Shown here: positions 23,870 to 36,600 of the stretch, piece after piece
Position numbering within the stretch: the first letter of the stretch is position 1
Layout: each line of letters opens with the position of its first letter
Assembly: GCA_907163375.1 (NCBI GenBank)
Contig: CAJQUW010002096.1
Location: 186,001-250,000, forward strand
DNA length: 64,000 nucleotides
Origin: Prostheceraeus crozeri
Taxonomy: Eukaryota; Platyhelminthes; Polycladida; Euryleptidae
Direction: 5' to 3'
Made by a program: the position numbers and the translations under genes
Notes under the pieces: generated by a model
Database searches by the model: none
Seen by the model: only the letters and a program-made list of their open reading frames with translations
Told to the model about the DNA's origin: nothing

Positions 23870-26800
23870 TAATTTTCTTTTCTTTGGAAAGAGTCAAATT
23901 CTAGTGATGGATTGATTTTGATTTTCTAATGTTCGATTAATTTCAGCTATTGTCTATAGCTATCTTCAGGAAATGATTTTATGACATGAAAAAGATTTAA
24001 AAATTCACATCTGCATACAAGCGATGCAAAATTACAAATAATATAAAACTATGTACAAAATTTTTGGGGACGGTATGGAAGAGTGGGAGCTATGCGGCAG
24101 GTAAGGAATCTTTCCAACACACATATTTATAGCATGTGTTTTGTGTCTTTTGCAATATATTCATAGCACAATTTATGTCACATAAATAAGTAATGTTCAG
24201 GAATAAAAACTTCACAACAGACAATCGCAATTGAATGGATGCATTTGAGAATGCCGTGAAGATGAGTTACATGATGAAATGAATAAAATCAAATCCATCA
24301 CGAGAGATTTTTTGAGCTCGCAGTTGTGGTGAAATTGGAAGCAGTCTTGACTAAAACCAATCATACTGAGCGAAATTTGAATCGTGCAGCATTCTATATA
24401 AGAATATTCTGTTAAAATGTTTTCTATGAGATCATTGTGCTCTGATTCACTCTCCATCAACATCATGTGACATTGAGAGATCCTTTTCTCTTACAAACAT
24501 CTTCTCTCGAATAGTCATTGTCGTTCTACTGAAGCAAAATTGAAAAAGTGATTTGTACAGGGCAGCGCTGGTCGAACAAATGACATTTGAATCATAAATT
24601 TACGTCTGCTTTATATAGGGGTCGACAAAAAAATTTGCGCATTCTTAAGCGACTGATTTGTCGACCCCTAAATTTTTGTGGTAATTTTTGTTGTTAAAAC
24701 TTAAACTTAATAAGCTGCAGAGCGATATTGAATATTTCTATATGAAAGTCCTTTTCCCATAATCAATTTTACCACATAATTTTATATTTTGAACACATAT
24801 ATAGCGACATTTTAGCACACAAAGCCCGAACTCTAGCCATAAGTCTTGAGTTTAGCATGGCAGTGATTTTACTGCTTGTTTTCATGGATTCACTTAATTA
24901 ATTGGTTTTTCTCAGGTATTGGCTTTCCTATCATATTGTATTTGACTTTATCTAACTCGACTTTTTTGTTTTTGTTGGTAACACATTACATGACGGCGTC
25001 ATGTCGCAAAAGGTGATTAATAGGCCGCTTCACAAAAGTCATAGAAACTTGTTCAAGACATATGCATACAAAAGACACTTAAATGTTTTAACACAGCCAA
25101 CCAGTCTCAATGTCGTTGGCAGATCACACCAGACACGAGGAACAGCTGCTGTAAAAGTTCTACCACGACACGTCTGTACCTCCAACACTCTTATCTCAAC
25201 AGATCGAGTTTATACCTTAATGGATTCTTTGCGGTCTCTCTCTCTCTCTCATGAACGGATAACTAAGTCAGTGCAGTGCCCGGAATATACTGCAAAGTTA
25301 AGAATACACATACGTCGTTCTATTCTTACCTTAATGGGAAGCCACCTAACCTGATGTAGTAGCCGACTAATGTGGCATTGATGAAGGCAAGTCGGGTGCC
25401 GGTGTTCATGATTATCTGTAGACGACCCAAGCTGGGTGCAGGTAGACTAGAATTGCATGATGCACAGCAGTTCACTCCAGAAAACATCAGAGTTTCTTTG
25501 GTTTCGAAAGGCAGGTGGACACTGCCTGAAGGCATTTTCGAAATAGAGTCGAAAGGCAGGTGGACACTTTCTATGTAGCACTCTACCGCGTGGAGACCTC
25601 AGAGTCTCCCAAACGCCAAATACAAGACGCTGGAGATGCGATCATGCCACATGGATTCACAGGATCAGATTGCATCACCTTCGGGGAGACACACCGCATG
25701 ATATAGGATTTCGGTGTATTTAGTAAGATCTGATTTGATGGAACTCCATCCTACATGTTGAGAATCTATCTTGCAATTCAAAGGCAAATACAAGAGCAGG
25801 CCTAGTATCAGCGCTTCAGGCGCGAAGCAATGCGACTTATGAATACCACAATAGTTGCGTTAATAAGATGTGACCTGAGACAGTCAATCGCCACTCCTGC
25901 TTGTCCGAAAGAACTTTGAAGACGATATACAGTAGCATGATTATCTGCGCTATGGAAAGCTGAGGTCTAGTCCAGACTCGTTTTATGCTTTCTCTCATTA
26001 TGACAGTGTCAGCTTGATACACTTTTATTGCTCACTTTATCTCTATCTATTATGTAATTTCATTTGTTTTTTCACATGTTACAACATCAGATGTTTTTAG
26101 GTATTATTAATATTGTTTATCAATTATTTATATTTTAATCCATAAGTTGATCGTTCTTTTTCCTTGCATATTTCGACCAGACCTGCTTCAGATGCGACAC
26201 TGAACTGACGTTATAACGGACACTGAAGCTAGCAAGAGCTTGCGCCATCAGAAACATCAAGTTTAATACTAACTGACACACAGGAGAATACAGATGATAT
26301 CTGAATAGAAACTTGAAAAGGAGAAAAGTTGAAATACTACTTGCTGTACAAGTGAACCAAAGTACTTCGCTAAATGATGCAAATGACCATGCGTTGTCGA
26401 AATTTTCTTGGCATTTTCTAGTCATTGTGTATAAACTCAATGCAGAACAAAACTCTATCAGATAACTGTTGCTGATCGAATTCCTATCGAATACTTTCTT
26501 AATTACTTTGGTTAGTGATTAGTCTTCATTACTGATTGATGTGATATAGATTCCAAACTGCAAGTATGTGCAATTTATTTCAATCTCTCTTCAACTAGTT
26601 GATAAGGAATCCAAATTCCTGGGAGTTTCGTTTGTAAATAACTCGAGAAACATCAATGAATTGAGCCAATTTATTGCGTGAAACCTGAAAATGAAATCTT
26701 TCGAGAATGTTCACTCAGCTTATAATTCGATTGAGAAAATATAAATTTTTCATTATCGTTGGCGGAAAGTCATCTGTGTCACGCTATAGCTAAACCTTCA

Positions 26801-27096
26801 AACCAAACTCAAATAATAAGTTATTCTAAAATAACCAATCTATTTCCACAGCTTTTTATTCGTCTCATCATGAAACGGTGAAAATTATATTTCCTCAAGC
26901 TTTACAATTTGCTGACCTTTTAAAACATCGCAGTATACAAAGTGAAAGTTAAGGAATTCATTTTGATTTTGAGTTCAAGCTTATTTCGATAAATATTATG
27001 AAGAATGCAAGTTTTCAAAAAGACATTTTCATCCCCAGAATATTTGCAGTTCTGTCACAAGAAGCGACGTGTGATGTTTTCTATTTAGATTATTCA
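23870..27096. other. non-coding DNA with small hairpin and short direct repeat
   Basis: No gene is supported. Two small structures occur. A hairpin pairs TAGGGGTCGACAAA (24616-24629) with its inverse (24658-24671). A 19-base direct repeat TCGAAAGGCAGGTGGACAC occurs near 25,503 and 25,549. A CT microsatellite lies at about 25,236-25,249. The reverse frame 26,135-26,440 is hydrophobic but has no recognisable family signature. Confidence 0.45.
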
Positions 27097-27262
27097 GTCG
27101 GTAAGAGTCCTTGGCATAGGGATGTTCAGAAGGGTCATGGTTCGAGTCTATTTGCCTGAGGAGGTTACTAACCCTAGCCTGGTGATACTTGACAAAAGGC
27201 TTCCCGAAGTTGTTTGCCTGGTTTCGTGTCTTGGATGGTGCTGGGTAAAGTAAAAGTATACA
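27097..27262 (+). repeat. tRNA-derived SINE, family A, diverged copy
   Basis: The order is a degraded A box, then GTTCAGAAGGGTCATGGTTC with the B box GGTTCGAGTCT, then TTGCCTGAGGAGGTTACTAA, then a 'gtgtcttggatggtgctggg' block. The same order occurs in the copy at 1,046. The A-box region is much decayed, so this copy is probably old and inactive. Confidence 0.5.
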
Positions 27263-28333
27263 TTTCTACATATGTTAGTTTTCTAACCCACGACCCTGTT
27301 GATTCTGCCGAATTCGGGTATTACAAGCTCTATTTTCGACTTGGCTCATAAACTAGCGATGCGATTTCAATTGATCCAGTTAAAATAACTCATTAAGACG
27401 CTTCAGAATATTCTCTGCCGCATTCTTGACAGTGATTTTGTGAAACACTTCTCCAAAGAATTGCTCAAAAATTGGAAAAAGCTTCAAAGTTGAAATGCAT
27501 AATTGCCTGCGGCATTTGTCAGATATCTTCATAAATGTGCTAGACATTTTGATGAAATCTGAAAGGATATGACCACCGAAATACACGCGTCAGACCTCAT
27601 GATTGCTACAAAGTCGCAGCTTGTCCGCTAATTCATATCCTCAATATGCGATCATTTGTCATTATGATCAGAGTGTACTTTCGTGCCCACTGGCTTCAAC
27701 GTCGGTGATTCAGACATGCTTATGACTGATGATAATATGTGAGTACTGGTTACATCTGTTGTGATATCTGATAAATACATCATGTCATCATTTGACCAAT
27801 GAAGGGTGTCGTTATGATCTGAAGAAGTTAGTGGGTTATCCGACAATTACGTGACCTCCTTATGTATGTCGTGTTGTTCAACTGAAAAGTTATCAGTAAA
27901 TAGAATGCTATTTAAGTTGACGGATATCTTTACAGAATATTATGAATATTACTCCATCCCACCCCCATCATATCGAGATGATACACAATTGATCGGTAGC
28001 ATGCAGCTGTAATGAAATAATATGTCCTACAATGGACATGATGGAAAATCTTTCATTAATGTAAAGCATGGCGTCAGTAAGCCAACTCTAGAAATAACTT
28101 GATACTCGTCTTTTATTGATCGATTAATGCTGTCAGTTCACATCACATGCTGGTTGAAGTCACACATCTAATCTGAAAAGACATGACGCGCATCTAAGCA
28201 TTATGTGCATGCATATAAGCCTACATATATAAGAATTTTGAGTAGAATAGGTGAATAAAATCAATAACGAATTTACCAAAACATTGAATTCAAGATCATT
28301 TATTGAAAATGAAAAAGTAAAGTACAATGCGTA
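27263..28333. other. non-coding DNA, no gene seen
   Basis: Short chance frames only. The right edge is the Tc1-type element. Confidence 0.45.
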
Positions 28334-29994
28334 CAGATTGTTTCATAAAAAATGGATCACCCTTAAACATCGCCTTAACTTCAACTTTGTCTAACTCCGC
28401 CAAACTTGAACGAATTTCTCTGAAATTTGGAAGATATGTCAGCTGTGCTTACTAATATCATTGTTGGAAATTTCAAGCATGAATATTGAGTTGTTTTCCT
28501 GTTATAGATAAAAAAAGTAGTAGATAATTTGATCTTCATTTAGCAATGTTACACAAAATCATACCTCACTCTTATAAAATTACATTTGTTTCCTTTGTTA
28601 TGTAATATGTTGTTCTACAAGCCAAAAGCTATCAAGCAAAACAAAAATAAAGAAAATCGGTCAATCAGAGCCAGTATAGCACCATTATTCATCAACAATA
28701 ATGTAACTGCTATATGTGATTAACTGGACTTCATTTTCCATAGCTTCCTGACTTCGTTGCGGTGGTGTTGGCAGCACTCCTGATTGCTTTCAGCTAGAAA
28801 TCTATCTCTTACCGGTTGAAAACAATACAAAGCACAAATGAACAATAACGAGATCGCATTCACAAAAGCAAAGTGTCAGCCTTGCTAGAACTAGGGTTGT
28901 TTTCTTTGCGAGCTACAAGCAAGCGACTAAATGTCCCTTACACAAATGTGCATCGATGGCATAATGATGATTTTCGACTCTATCGTAAAGAGGGCTCTGG
29001 CCGTCCACGCAAAACATCCAAACGTGGAGACCGCCTAATTTTGAGATTTGTTAAAGTTGATCCAAGTCTCTCGTTAACTGAGATGGCTGCACTAGACACT
29101 CGTCTATTTCTAAGTCCACTATTCGTAGAAGACTTATTGAGTCGAATTTCAAGAGCTGTAAGAGGCCCTCTCAGATCGAATTATCAGATCAGCATACAAA
29201 AAGACGTCTCAGATGGGCAATGAGTCATTGTCACTGGCGAAATCAATGGGATCGGGTTGTCTGGTCTGATGAGGCATCAGTCCGTCTGAAGGATAGTGAT
29301 GGTCGATTGAGATTATGGATAAAATCTGATCAGGAAATTCCGAGACATTTACATCGTCCCCGGGTACAAGGTGGTGCGACTCTACTGATTTGGGCTGGCA
29401 TTTGGACCAATGGCCGCTCTGAACTTCACATACAACAAGGAACCATGAATTCTGAACGCTATGTGAATGTTTTACGAATGAACATTGGCCAAATGACAGA
29501 TCAACTTGGTGATCCATCGACTTGGTTATTTATGGATGATAATGCTACGTGTCACAGGAATAGTAGAGTCAACTTATGCAAGTCTCAATTAGGGCTTAGG
29601 ACATTATCTTGGCCAGCTCGTTCTCCTGATCTGAATCCCATAGAAAATGTATGGAGTATTCTAAAACGTAACGTTCGTCGTTCACTGCTACCTACAGATG
29701 GCGTATCACAACTTACGTCACTGTTAAAAAGAGAGTGGAGAAAGTTAGATCAGTCAAAAAGCAACGATATCATCGAATCAATGCCTAGACGAATTGGTAA
29801 TGTCATTGACAATAAGAGTGGGGCCACAAAATATTAGCTTCTTAAGAACCGTTACTGTATCATAGCTTATCAGATTATATAAGGACATTTAAAATTATCA
29901 GGGACATGAAATAACATGAAAAATGCTTTCTGTATCATACTTATGTTTTATTTAGTCAAATTTTAGGATGATCCACTTTTTATGAAACGGACTG
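28334..29994 (+). mobile_element. Tc1-type DNA transposon with 31-bp inverted ends
   Basis: The ends start CAG and finish CTG and are flanked on both sides by TA (28332-28333 and 29995-29996), the duplicated target of Tc1/mariner elements. The left end CAGATTGTTTCATAAAAAAT matches the inverse of the right end CAGTCCGTTTCATAAAAAGT, and about 25 of the first 31 bases agree. The element is about 1.66 kb, the usual size for Tc1 relatives, and encloses a single transposase gene reading rightward. End divergence together with the gene breaks suggests an inactive copy of moderate age. Confidence 0.9.
28838..29837 (+). pseudogene. Tc1-family transposase, frame-broken
   Basis: The enzyme of this family cuts and pastes its own element between TA sites. 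The N-terminal part (from about 28,838) has a helix-turn-helix RATSKRLNVPYTNVHRW and a GRPRKTS linker ahead of a second DNA-binding domain. The C-terminal frame (29,220-29,837) holds the catalytic triad: VVWSDEAS, then WLFMDDNATCH, then SPDLNPIENVW. There are 34 residues between the second Asp and the Glu, so this is a DD34E enzyme. The reading frame shifts at least twice, near 28,870 and near 29,090-29,110, so the gene is a pseudogene even though the catalytic half is open and retains all three acidic residues. Confidence 0.9.
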
Positions 29995-32285
29995 TATTTC
30001 TGCATTCCTCGTCTGGGCATAGAAGTCCTCAAACTTAAGAATTTTAGGAAAACGTCTTTGGCAAACGTAGACACTGCGCTTCACCCTATAATAGCTCGTC
30101 AGTGCGGCTCGGAATGGCATAAACTAGCTGAGAATATCCAGAATGACTGACCAGGATGAAGGACTGCACAACACCATCCAGCAGATCTTGATTCTTTTGA
30201 CTTGACAGGCACTTTATTATTGACTTTCGGTAATCCATTCGATGAATTCGACATCAAAAACTTGAGATTCATATTTTCATCAATTTTCAAGTACCGGTAT
30301 TGAATTTTCAAAAACTTATCTTTAACGAAATCTGTGTTATGATAGTAACATGTAATATGCGGTTCTTTTCCGCCAGGTACATTTTTTTAATTATTTTTTA
30401 TCAAGTTTGCTTCCCCATTTTGCAAGAAAATCAGCATCCTCAACCGCGCGGGTGCGGATTCAAACTTCATGTCTTTTGCTATCAGTAGCCTTGTTTACAC
30501 TTCTTCTTTGAGGATTTTATAAAAGTTCCTCAATTCAGATTCCTACTCTCAAGTCTGAAGATACAAATAGATGCCAACAAAACATCTGAACAAACTAGTA
30601 GAATGAAATGTGAGAAGATAATTCAGTTTATCTAATCAAACAAAAATTTCCTGTTGATTCTGATTTAATTTTGGCTGAATTTCACACGGCAGTATCTATA
30701 AAGTTAGTCTTATTTACTCTCAGGTCTATAAATGTTGTGAGAATTCAAACTTGTTAATTGTTCGAGCAAATCCATGCGTTTTGTAGACACCTTGCATAGT
30801 CGATAAACCGCGCAATAAGTCTGCCCTCGAATTTTGATATCACTTCCGTGAAAACAATGCGATCTCTTTCTCTTGTGAATGTGATATGAACCGGATGGAT
30901 TAGTTGGCATTTTAATGGCGTTTAAATACTCTATTGAACTGATTGAAGAGGAAGACGAACTTTGCAAAATTTGACTTTGTGAAAGTCGTAAAGTTTCAAG
31001 GAGAATAATCTAGACTTTGTTGCTCTCGAAATGAAAATTCATTTCTTTCGGGAGCAGCACTGTGCTTTGACATCAAGCTATCTTTTAATAATGTAATTAA
31101 CTTTGCAAGACAATGATTTAGATATTTTTTATAACTAATGTGATGAAAGTGTCCAAAATAATGGCTCTACACACCTGCCTGTTTTCCATGCACATTATCA
31201 AAAACTTCAAAATACAAATGTACGATATATACTTCAATAAAAAATAAATCAAATATAAATTCTGAAATACTTCCTTGTACCTTTATTTGCGAATTAATGT
31301 CAATACAAAAGTACTTTATTTGGTTTTGCTTTATTAACTGAAAAATTCCAGCATGCTGCTGCCCTCATGTACTGTATAAGCATATAAGAAAAAAATTCAC
31401 CCATCTGAAATTTCTACATGTACTAGCTTGTTGATTCAAATAATTTCTAAACAAATTTAAGAATCTAGATAACCTGTGACTTCCCCCGGTCACTGTAATA
31501 TCTACTTCGAAAATGCTTAAAGAACTCATCAACAATTGTAGAACTTTGATATCTTACTCCTCTGCAAACTGAATCAATATCTCATCAATTCATGTCGCAT
31601 TTTTTGCACTGAGGAAAATATCTAGGTAATCATCCGTTTTTGAAAACATTGTCTTCCATTTCACGATGATAATTTCAACTCTGCTCATTGGTTACCATGT
31701 CTGAAACGATATACGGTCACAGATAATTAATTTTCGTTCCTATGAAGAATTGCCTTCCCTTTATCGAACAGATGTTTAGTGGGATTATATCGTGCTGTTT
31801 ATGGAGGTAACAAAATTTGTTCAACCGTTTAATCTCTGAACAATTCTGCTATCACGAGGAAGAATATATTACCTATGAGTGTAGAAGCGTTTGAATTGCA
31901 ATTTTAATTTTCGATTTACCAGATAAGCCATTGGAAAGAAATCGAAAATTAAGATGACCAAGTGCACAAATTTAGGACCTACAGGAATTTTGAAGAGAAT
32001 TCATTTGAATTCAATGTGAATGAAATTTCCAATTTTGAAGAGAGTAATTACTTTACTTGTTTTGACATATATTGGCGTAATTATTCTGACCTATTTTCTC
32101 AAGTGTACAAATTGGAAAATTTTCAGAATCGACGTCATAGCCAAATTCGTTCTGATGTCTACAACCGTTTTAGATTTGTTCTGCTTAATTATATCATCAT
32201 TTATGTTAATCAGTTATTGAATATGTTGAAGAAGCATCGCATCAGTTCCATGATCTAATTGTGTTGAAATTGATTCATGCTAAAT
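29995..32285. other. AT-rich non-coding DNA, no gene seen
   Basis: No supported frame, RNA or repeat was found. Confidence 0.45.
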
Positions 32286-32456
32286 AGTCTTCGTGGCACA
32301 GTGGTTAAGTGCTTGGCCTAGCGATCCTTCGGTTTAGTGGTCGAGCCCCGAGGAAGGGCATCTGGACAAGAGCAAGAGATCACAACGCTACAGATAAAAG
32401 TCAGACTTTGTCAGCGCCGTCCAAGTCCCAGTATGGGAGTAGTGACGTTAAACATT
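32286..32456 (+). repeat. tRNA-derived SINE, family B, forward copy
   Basis: The sequence has an A box TGGCACAGTGGTTAAGTGC, then TTGGCCTAGCGATCC, then a B box GGTCGAGCCCC. The body follows with GGAAGGGCATC, GCCGTCCAAGTCC and GTAGTGACGTTA. The A box is an excellent match to the tRNA consensus. The same body occurs reversed near 6,185-6,350. The hAT element to the right is inserted about 60 bases beyond this SINE. Confidence 0.75.
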
Positions 32457-32518
32457 TCCCATCATAAACTACGCGCTATCAAGCAATTTCTCTATCGCTA
32501 CTAGTGTTGACTTCGATT

Positions 32519-33657
32519 CAGGGATGCGGAGTCGGAGTCATGGAGTCCTATCATTTTTGCTGGAGTCGGAGACTCCAGACTCCGGCCTATAACTAGACCC
32601 GAAGTATAATACAAACGAATTATTTATCCTCGTGCATAGCTGTCACTGTCTTGATGCCAGCTTTCTTCGTCAAACAAAAGTACAGAGATGGCAGTGCATG
32701 CAGGCTTGTAATAGTTGAGGGAATGAACCGTGACAGTGAAAAAAGGATGGTCTTTTCACTCGGTGATTTAGTAGACATCGAAAGTGTACTCATATTTTTT
32801 TGAAAAAGGATAGGGGATTTTCCTGCCTGGTAGAGACTGGAGAAAAACACGTGTGAAGCACACATCAACAAGATGGGAGGAGCCCAGTCGCATGCATCCA
32901 ACTTAAAGCGACATTTTAATAAACTTTCGTCGACAATGATTGATAATTGATACAGCAATGATCACTAAGGATAGGTTCAGGTAAAGGCGGTTTTACACGG
33001 TCCAACATGTTGGATCCAGCATGTTCGCGACGCTTTCACGCGGCCCAACATGTTGGCCAACATAGTTGGCGCTTGTTGGATGGGAAGTTCGTCAAGTTGA
33101 ATATTCTCATCCAACATGGTCTGATTCTCGTTTATGATTGGCTCTTGGCGTGTCTCGTGAGACAGCTATCATTCATATACGTCAATCAACATTCCTACGT
33201 CACGCACATGAATTCCTTATGTGTCGGAAAGGCAGTGTGTAGTTAACTTGATTCGGGTCTCAACTCTGAATTCCAACGATCACCAGAGATGCGCAAAGCT
33301 TTTTTGAATGCGTCGGAGCCATAACTGAATGCATATCTGGTCATACGCACAGTAAACTCTTTTTGATGACTGTTTTGTGAGCTGTGACAACAGACTGATA
33401 ATTCATCTAAAAATAGCATCAAGGAAATCCGAAGTTCGTCCAACTTGCTGGATCGTATAAAAGCTTTTTATCCAGCCCAACAGCCCAATCCAGCAAGAAG
33501 GACGAGCATGCTTGCCAATAAGTTGGACCGTGTAAAACCGCCTCAAGCCTATAATGATCTATGATGCAGCCTACCAGTTTTTTTAAAAAAAATAGGCTAT
33601 ATACACTGACCATCCAGAGTCGGAGTCCTATAAAAATAATAGGACTCCGCATCCCTG
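32519..33657. mobile_element. hAT-type DNA transposon with perfect 8-bp target duplication
   Basis: The ends are CAGGGATGCGGAGTC and its inverse (33643-33657), and both sides carry the same 8 bases CTTCGATT (32511-32518 and 33658-33665). CAG...CTG ends with an 8-bp duplication are the hAT signature. GGAGTC hexamers are repeated just inside both ends, as is common for transposase binding sites in this superfamily. I recognise no transposase. The open reverse frame 32,620-32,958 has no BED or hATC motif, so the element is non-autonomous. The perfect target duplication argues for a fairly recent insertion. A second element is nested inside it. Confidence 0.85.
32985..33543. mobile_element. MITE nested in the hAT element
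   Basis: The ends AGGCGGTTTTACACGGTCC (from 32985) and its inverse (to 33543) are perfect over 22 bases. CCAACATGTTGG palindromes recur inside the left end. Nothing inside codes for a recognisable protein. It lies entirely within the hAT element and so inserted later or travelled as its cargo. The flanking bases do not give a clear target duplication, so the superfamily is open. Confidence 0.75.
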
Positions 33658-33665
33658 CTTCGATT

Positions 33666-36600
33666 AAAGTGAATTCCTGTGGAGACGAAATTTGATTGGC
33701 TGATGGTGAAGTTTTTTATTGACGAAATACACTTGAAATTTGCTTAATCCTTCTATTATGCATGCTTTTTATTATATGCATTAAAACCATGCAAGTACTA
33801 TTTTTGAAATGGAACGCAATGAAATGTGTTAATCCCGTCCCATAATTAGTAATTATTACACACGATTATCGTGTGCAATGAGTTCATACATGCATTTACA
33901 TAACTGATGAAGCTGTGGCGTCACTTGTCCACAACCGGGTCTTTGATGACGGTAGCTTTACCTTTGTACTTCCAATGGCACCCGGTTCACTTGAAAACCA
34001 AAGGACCTTTGGAAAGCAACTAAGCAAGTGTATATGGCACGGAGGGGAGACCAATCAGCACTTAATGTATTTGTTGGAGAAGGTGTAATCGCCTCAGACA
34101 ATGATCACACATACTGCATTTCACCTGTTAACTCTTGAATTCTAGTTGGTCGCATAGGACATAGCACCTCTGTTTCTCAAGTATCAAAATGTCGTTGGCT
34201 TCATGATCTTGAGTAGTTGTTGAAATCCCGGTTATTCATAAATTCAACAATCAAAATTTTCGGTTTTTTGATCGGAGATGTACACGCTTGAACAATGTTA
34301 GAATTTTTTTGTTGGCACTTTCATAGAATCTGAGTCCCTCATGATTGACAGTGACATACGTTAGTGACGAATGAATCGAGTGATTGTCTAATGTTCATAC
34401 TGTCATCATGGCATGTTTTGCTGTGATTGAGAAATTTATAGCGTGTGCACAAGTCATAATCAACATGTAACCAAAGACTTTTAGTAGACCATTATTATGT
34501 CTATGCATGAAACTGATGATATGACTGAAATGATATTGGCAGCAGACAATTGATTGCAGTGAAATACTCGACAAACGATGGAGTATGTGTCAAACCTTGG
34601 TCGGGTCAAACCTAGGACTTTCAAAATAGGTACATTCTGCATTCTTGCTAAACACTCAGCACAAAAAGAATGAGAACGGGATGAATGACAACCCTGCCAC
34701 ATGGAATCAATTGGATTATAATTGGACTTCATTGTTGTCATGTCTCCTGAGCGAGTGACCCACATTCTGTGATAGCGGTGTTCAGGGGCTCAGATTCTGT
34801 AAAAGTTCGTGATTTATTTTTATATCCGTAGCCAATGAAACCTAGTCTCTGAAGGTTGGTTGACAGCATGAACTTTTTGTAGGCCTAATACCTGCAGTAG
34901 CTGTCCCTACTAGGGTTGAAATCGGTTAGTTTATCTTTCTCTGTTAGCCTATATCGATGATTTTCCATGATTAGAAGCGTTGTTTCTAAGCGCAGTTGAA
35001 TAAAATGAGGTAATATTTATCTATCAAAGTAAAAATTCATGTAGCTGAATACGTTTAAACAGTCGAAAATGTTCTCCAGCACCAATTCTTCATCCTGATC
35101 TAATAAATGTCTAGGAAAATACGGTCAACATTGGTAATTTTGACACTTAATTTGTAAATGACTTCAATATGCTTTAGACATCCTTTAACAAGTGCAGTTC
35201 TCTGTTTCTTTCAAAAGCTGGCACAAAGTTTCCAAGTTCATAAAATATCTCAAAAAAACGTTGCTAATTTTCGCCGTGTAACCACTGTACTAGTTTCAGT
35301 AGGTAGTGAAGATTATCGATTGATTTGACAGCGATTTTCTGTAAACTAACTATCAAATGAAATATCCTTCTAATCATGAAGTAGAGGCGCAACTCGCTAA
35401 CGCAAGAAGTTGATTTTTGAGCAACATTAGTAGCTCATTCCTCAACAGCTTGCAATTCAGGTCCAAGCACTTTTTGTGTTTCTTCTTTGCATTTAGGCCT
35501 ATCATCATATTTTTCGTCCTAGTAGAAAGGAGCCTTGACAGGTGTTTGGCCGCCGTTCTGAATGTGTGGATTGAAGCATGCCTACAAGCAATAAAACGTA
35601 AACAGGCTTTCCACGGCACTGAAATGAGAATTTTTCTGAAAATTTTACGCAATTCAAGTTATGGAGGACTATGTTGCTCTCATCCTGGGAGCGTGACTCC
35701 TCTCTTGCATAGGCCCTACATGTATGTCACGAAGGTTTTTGGAATTCGAGGAAATATTCTGAAGATTGATGATAAAGTGATAAAAACATATTTTAAAAAA
35801 GTAATCTTAGATATTCGGATATTAGCTCAACCACTTATTAAGGCAGAAAAGTGGTCTTTAATACGGACAAACTGAATAAAAACACTAAAGCTATGAACTT
35901 TCTTCCGCACGCAAGCTTCTTCCAAAGCTTTCTGTCTGCAAAAGAAATATATGCTCCCTGGATTTTCAACCGGGTTTGATTCAAAGCTAATGGGAAAAGT
36001 TCCACTGCTCACGTGCTCTCAACATAGCACCAGTCAATCTGACGTCGAGTGATTCGGTGAGGATGTTGGACTTGTTTCAATGAATCAAATGTGCTCAATG
36101 GACCCGCAAAGCTGAATGCTGGTGTCAGTTGTTGTTTTTCCTGTGAAAATTGAAAGAATTTCGCATATCTGTGCTATTTAATCAGGAGGCTCATCTTCTT
36201 TTTTCTGTACAATTTGATTCATTAACTGTCGAGAGACAGAGGTGTTTTATTTCATCCATCATTAAAAATCGGAAATTGCATAGCAGAGTTATCAGCACGA
36301 TTGTTGACATAAAGGACAAATTCATTTTGAGTCACTACACAAAATGTTTATTCGCGATCATTTAAACGTTCTATTAATTGTTGGTGTACACAAAAAGTTA
36401 CATAATCAATTAATTCAACAAATAATGAACATTTTAACTAATTGGTAGACGTACACTGGGTTAGAGAGTGATACATCCGCGGAATAAATGGATAATAATT
36501 CTAAGGTGACTGGCTTTACACGGACAGACAGTTTTCTCACTTTTTGTTTTCTGATTACACTCCTGAGAGTGGCATTTCAGCCTTATCTAAATGATTACTG

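Noticed and set aside
25001-25354. 117-codon forward frame ending near a CT microsatellite
   Set aside because: No recognisable motif. The region around it holds short repeats, so a chance open frame is more likely.
26135-26440. Hydrophobic 101-codon reverse frame resembling part of a membrane receptor
   Set aside because: No family signature and no neighbouring exon; a hydrophobic frame is easily produced by T-rich DNA.
35374-35875. Two overlapping opposite frames of 92 and 152 codons, one with a NSSYG stretch like a polymerase motif
   Set aside because: No other polymerase motif lies around it and the composition is that of the flanking non-coding DNA, so the match is probably chance.
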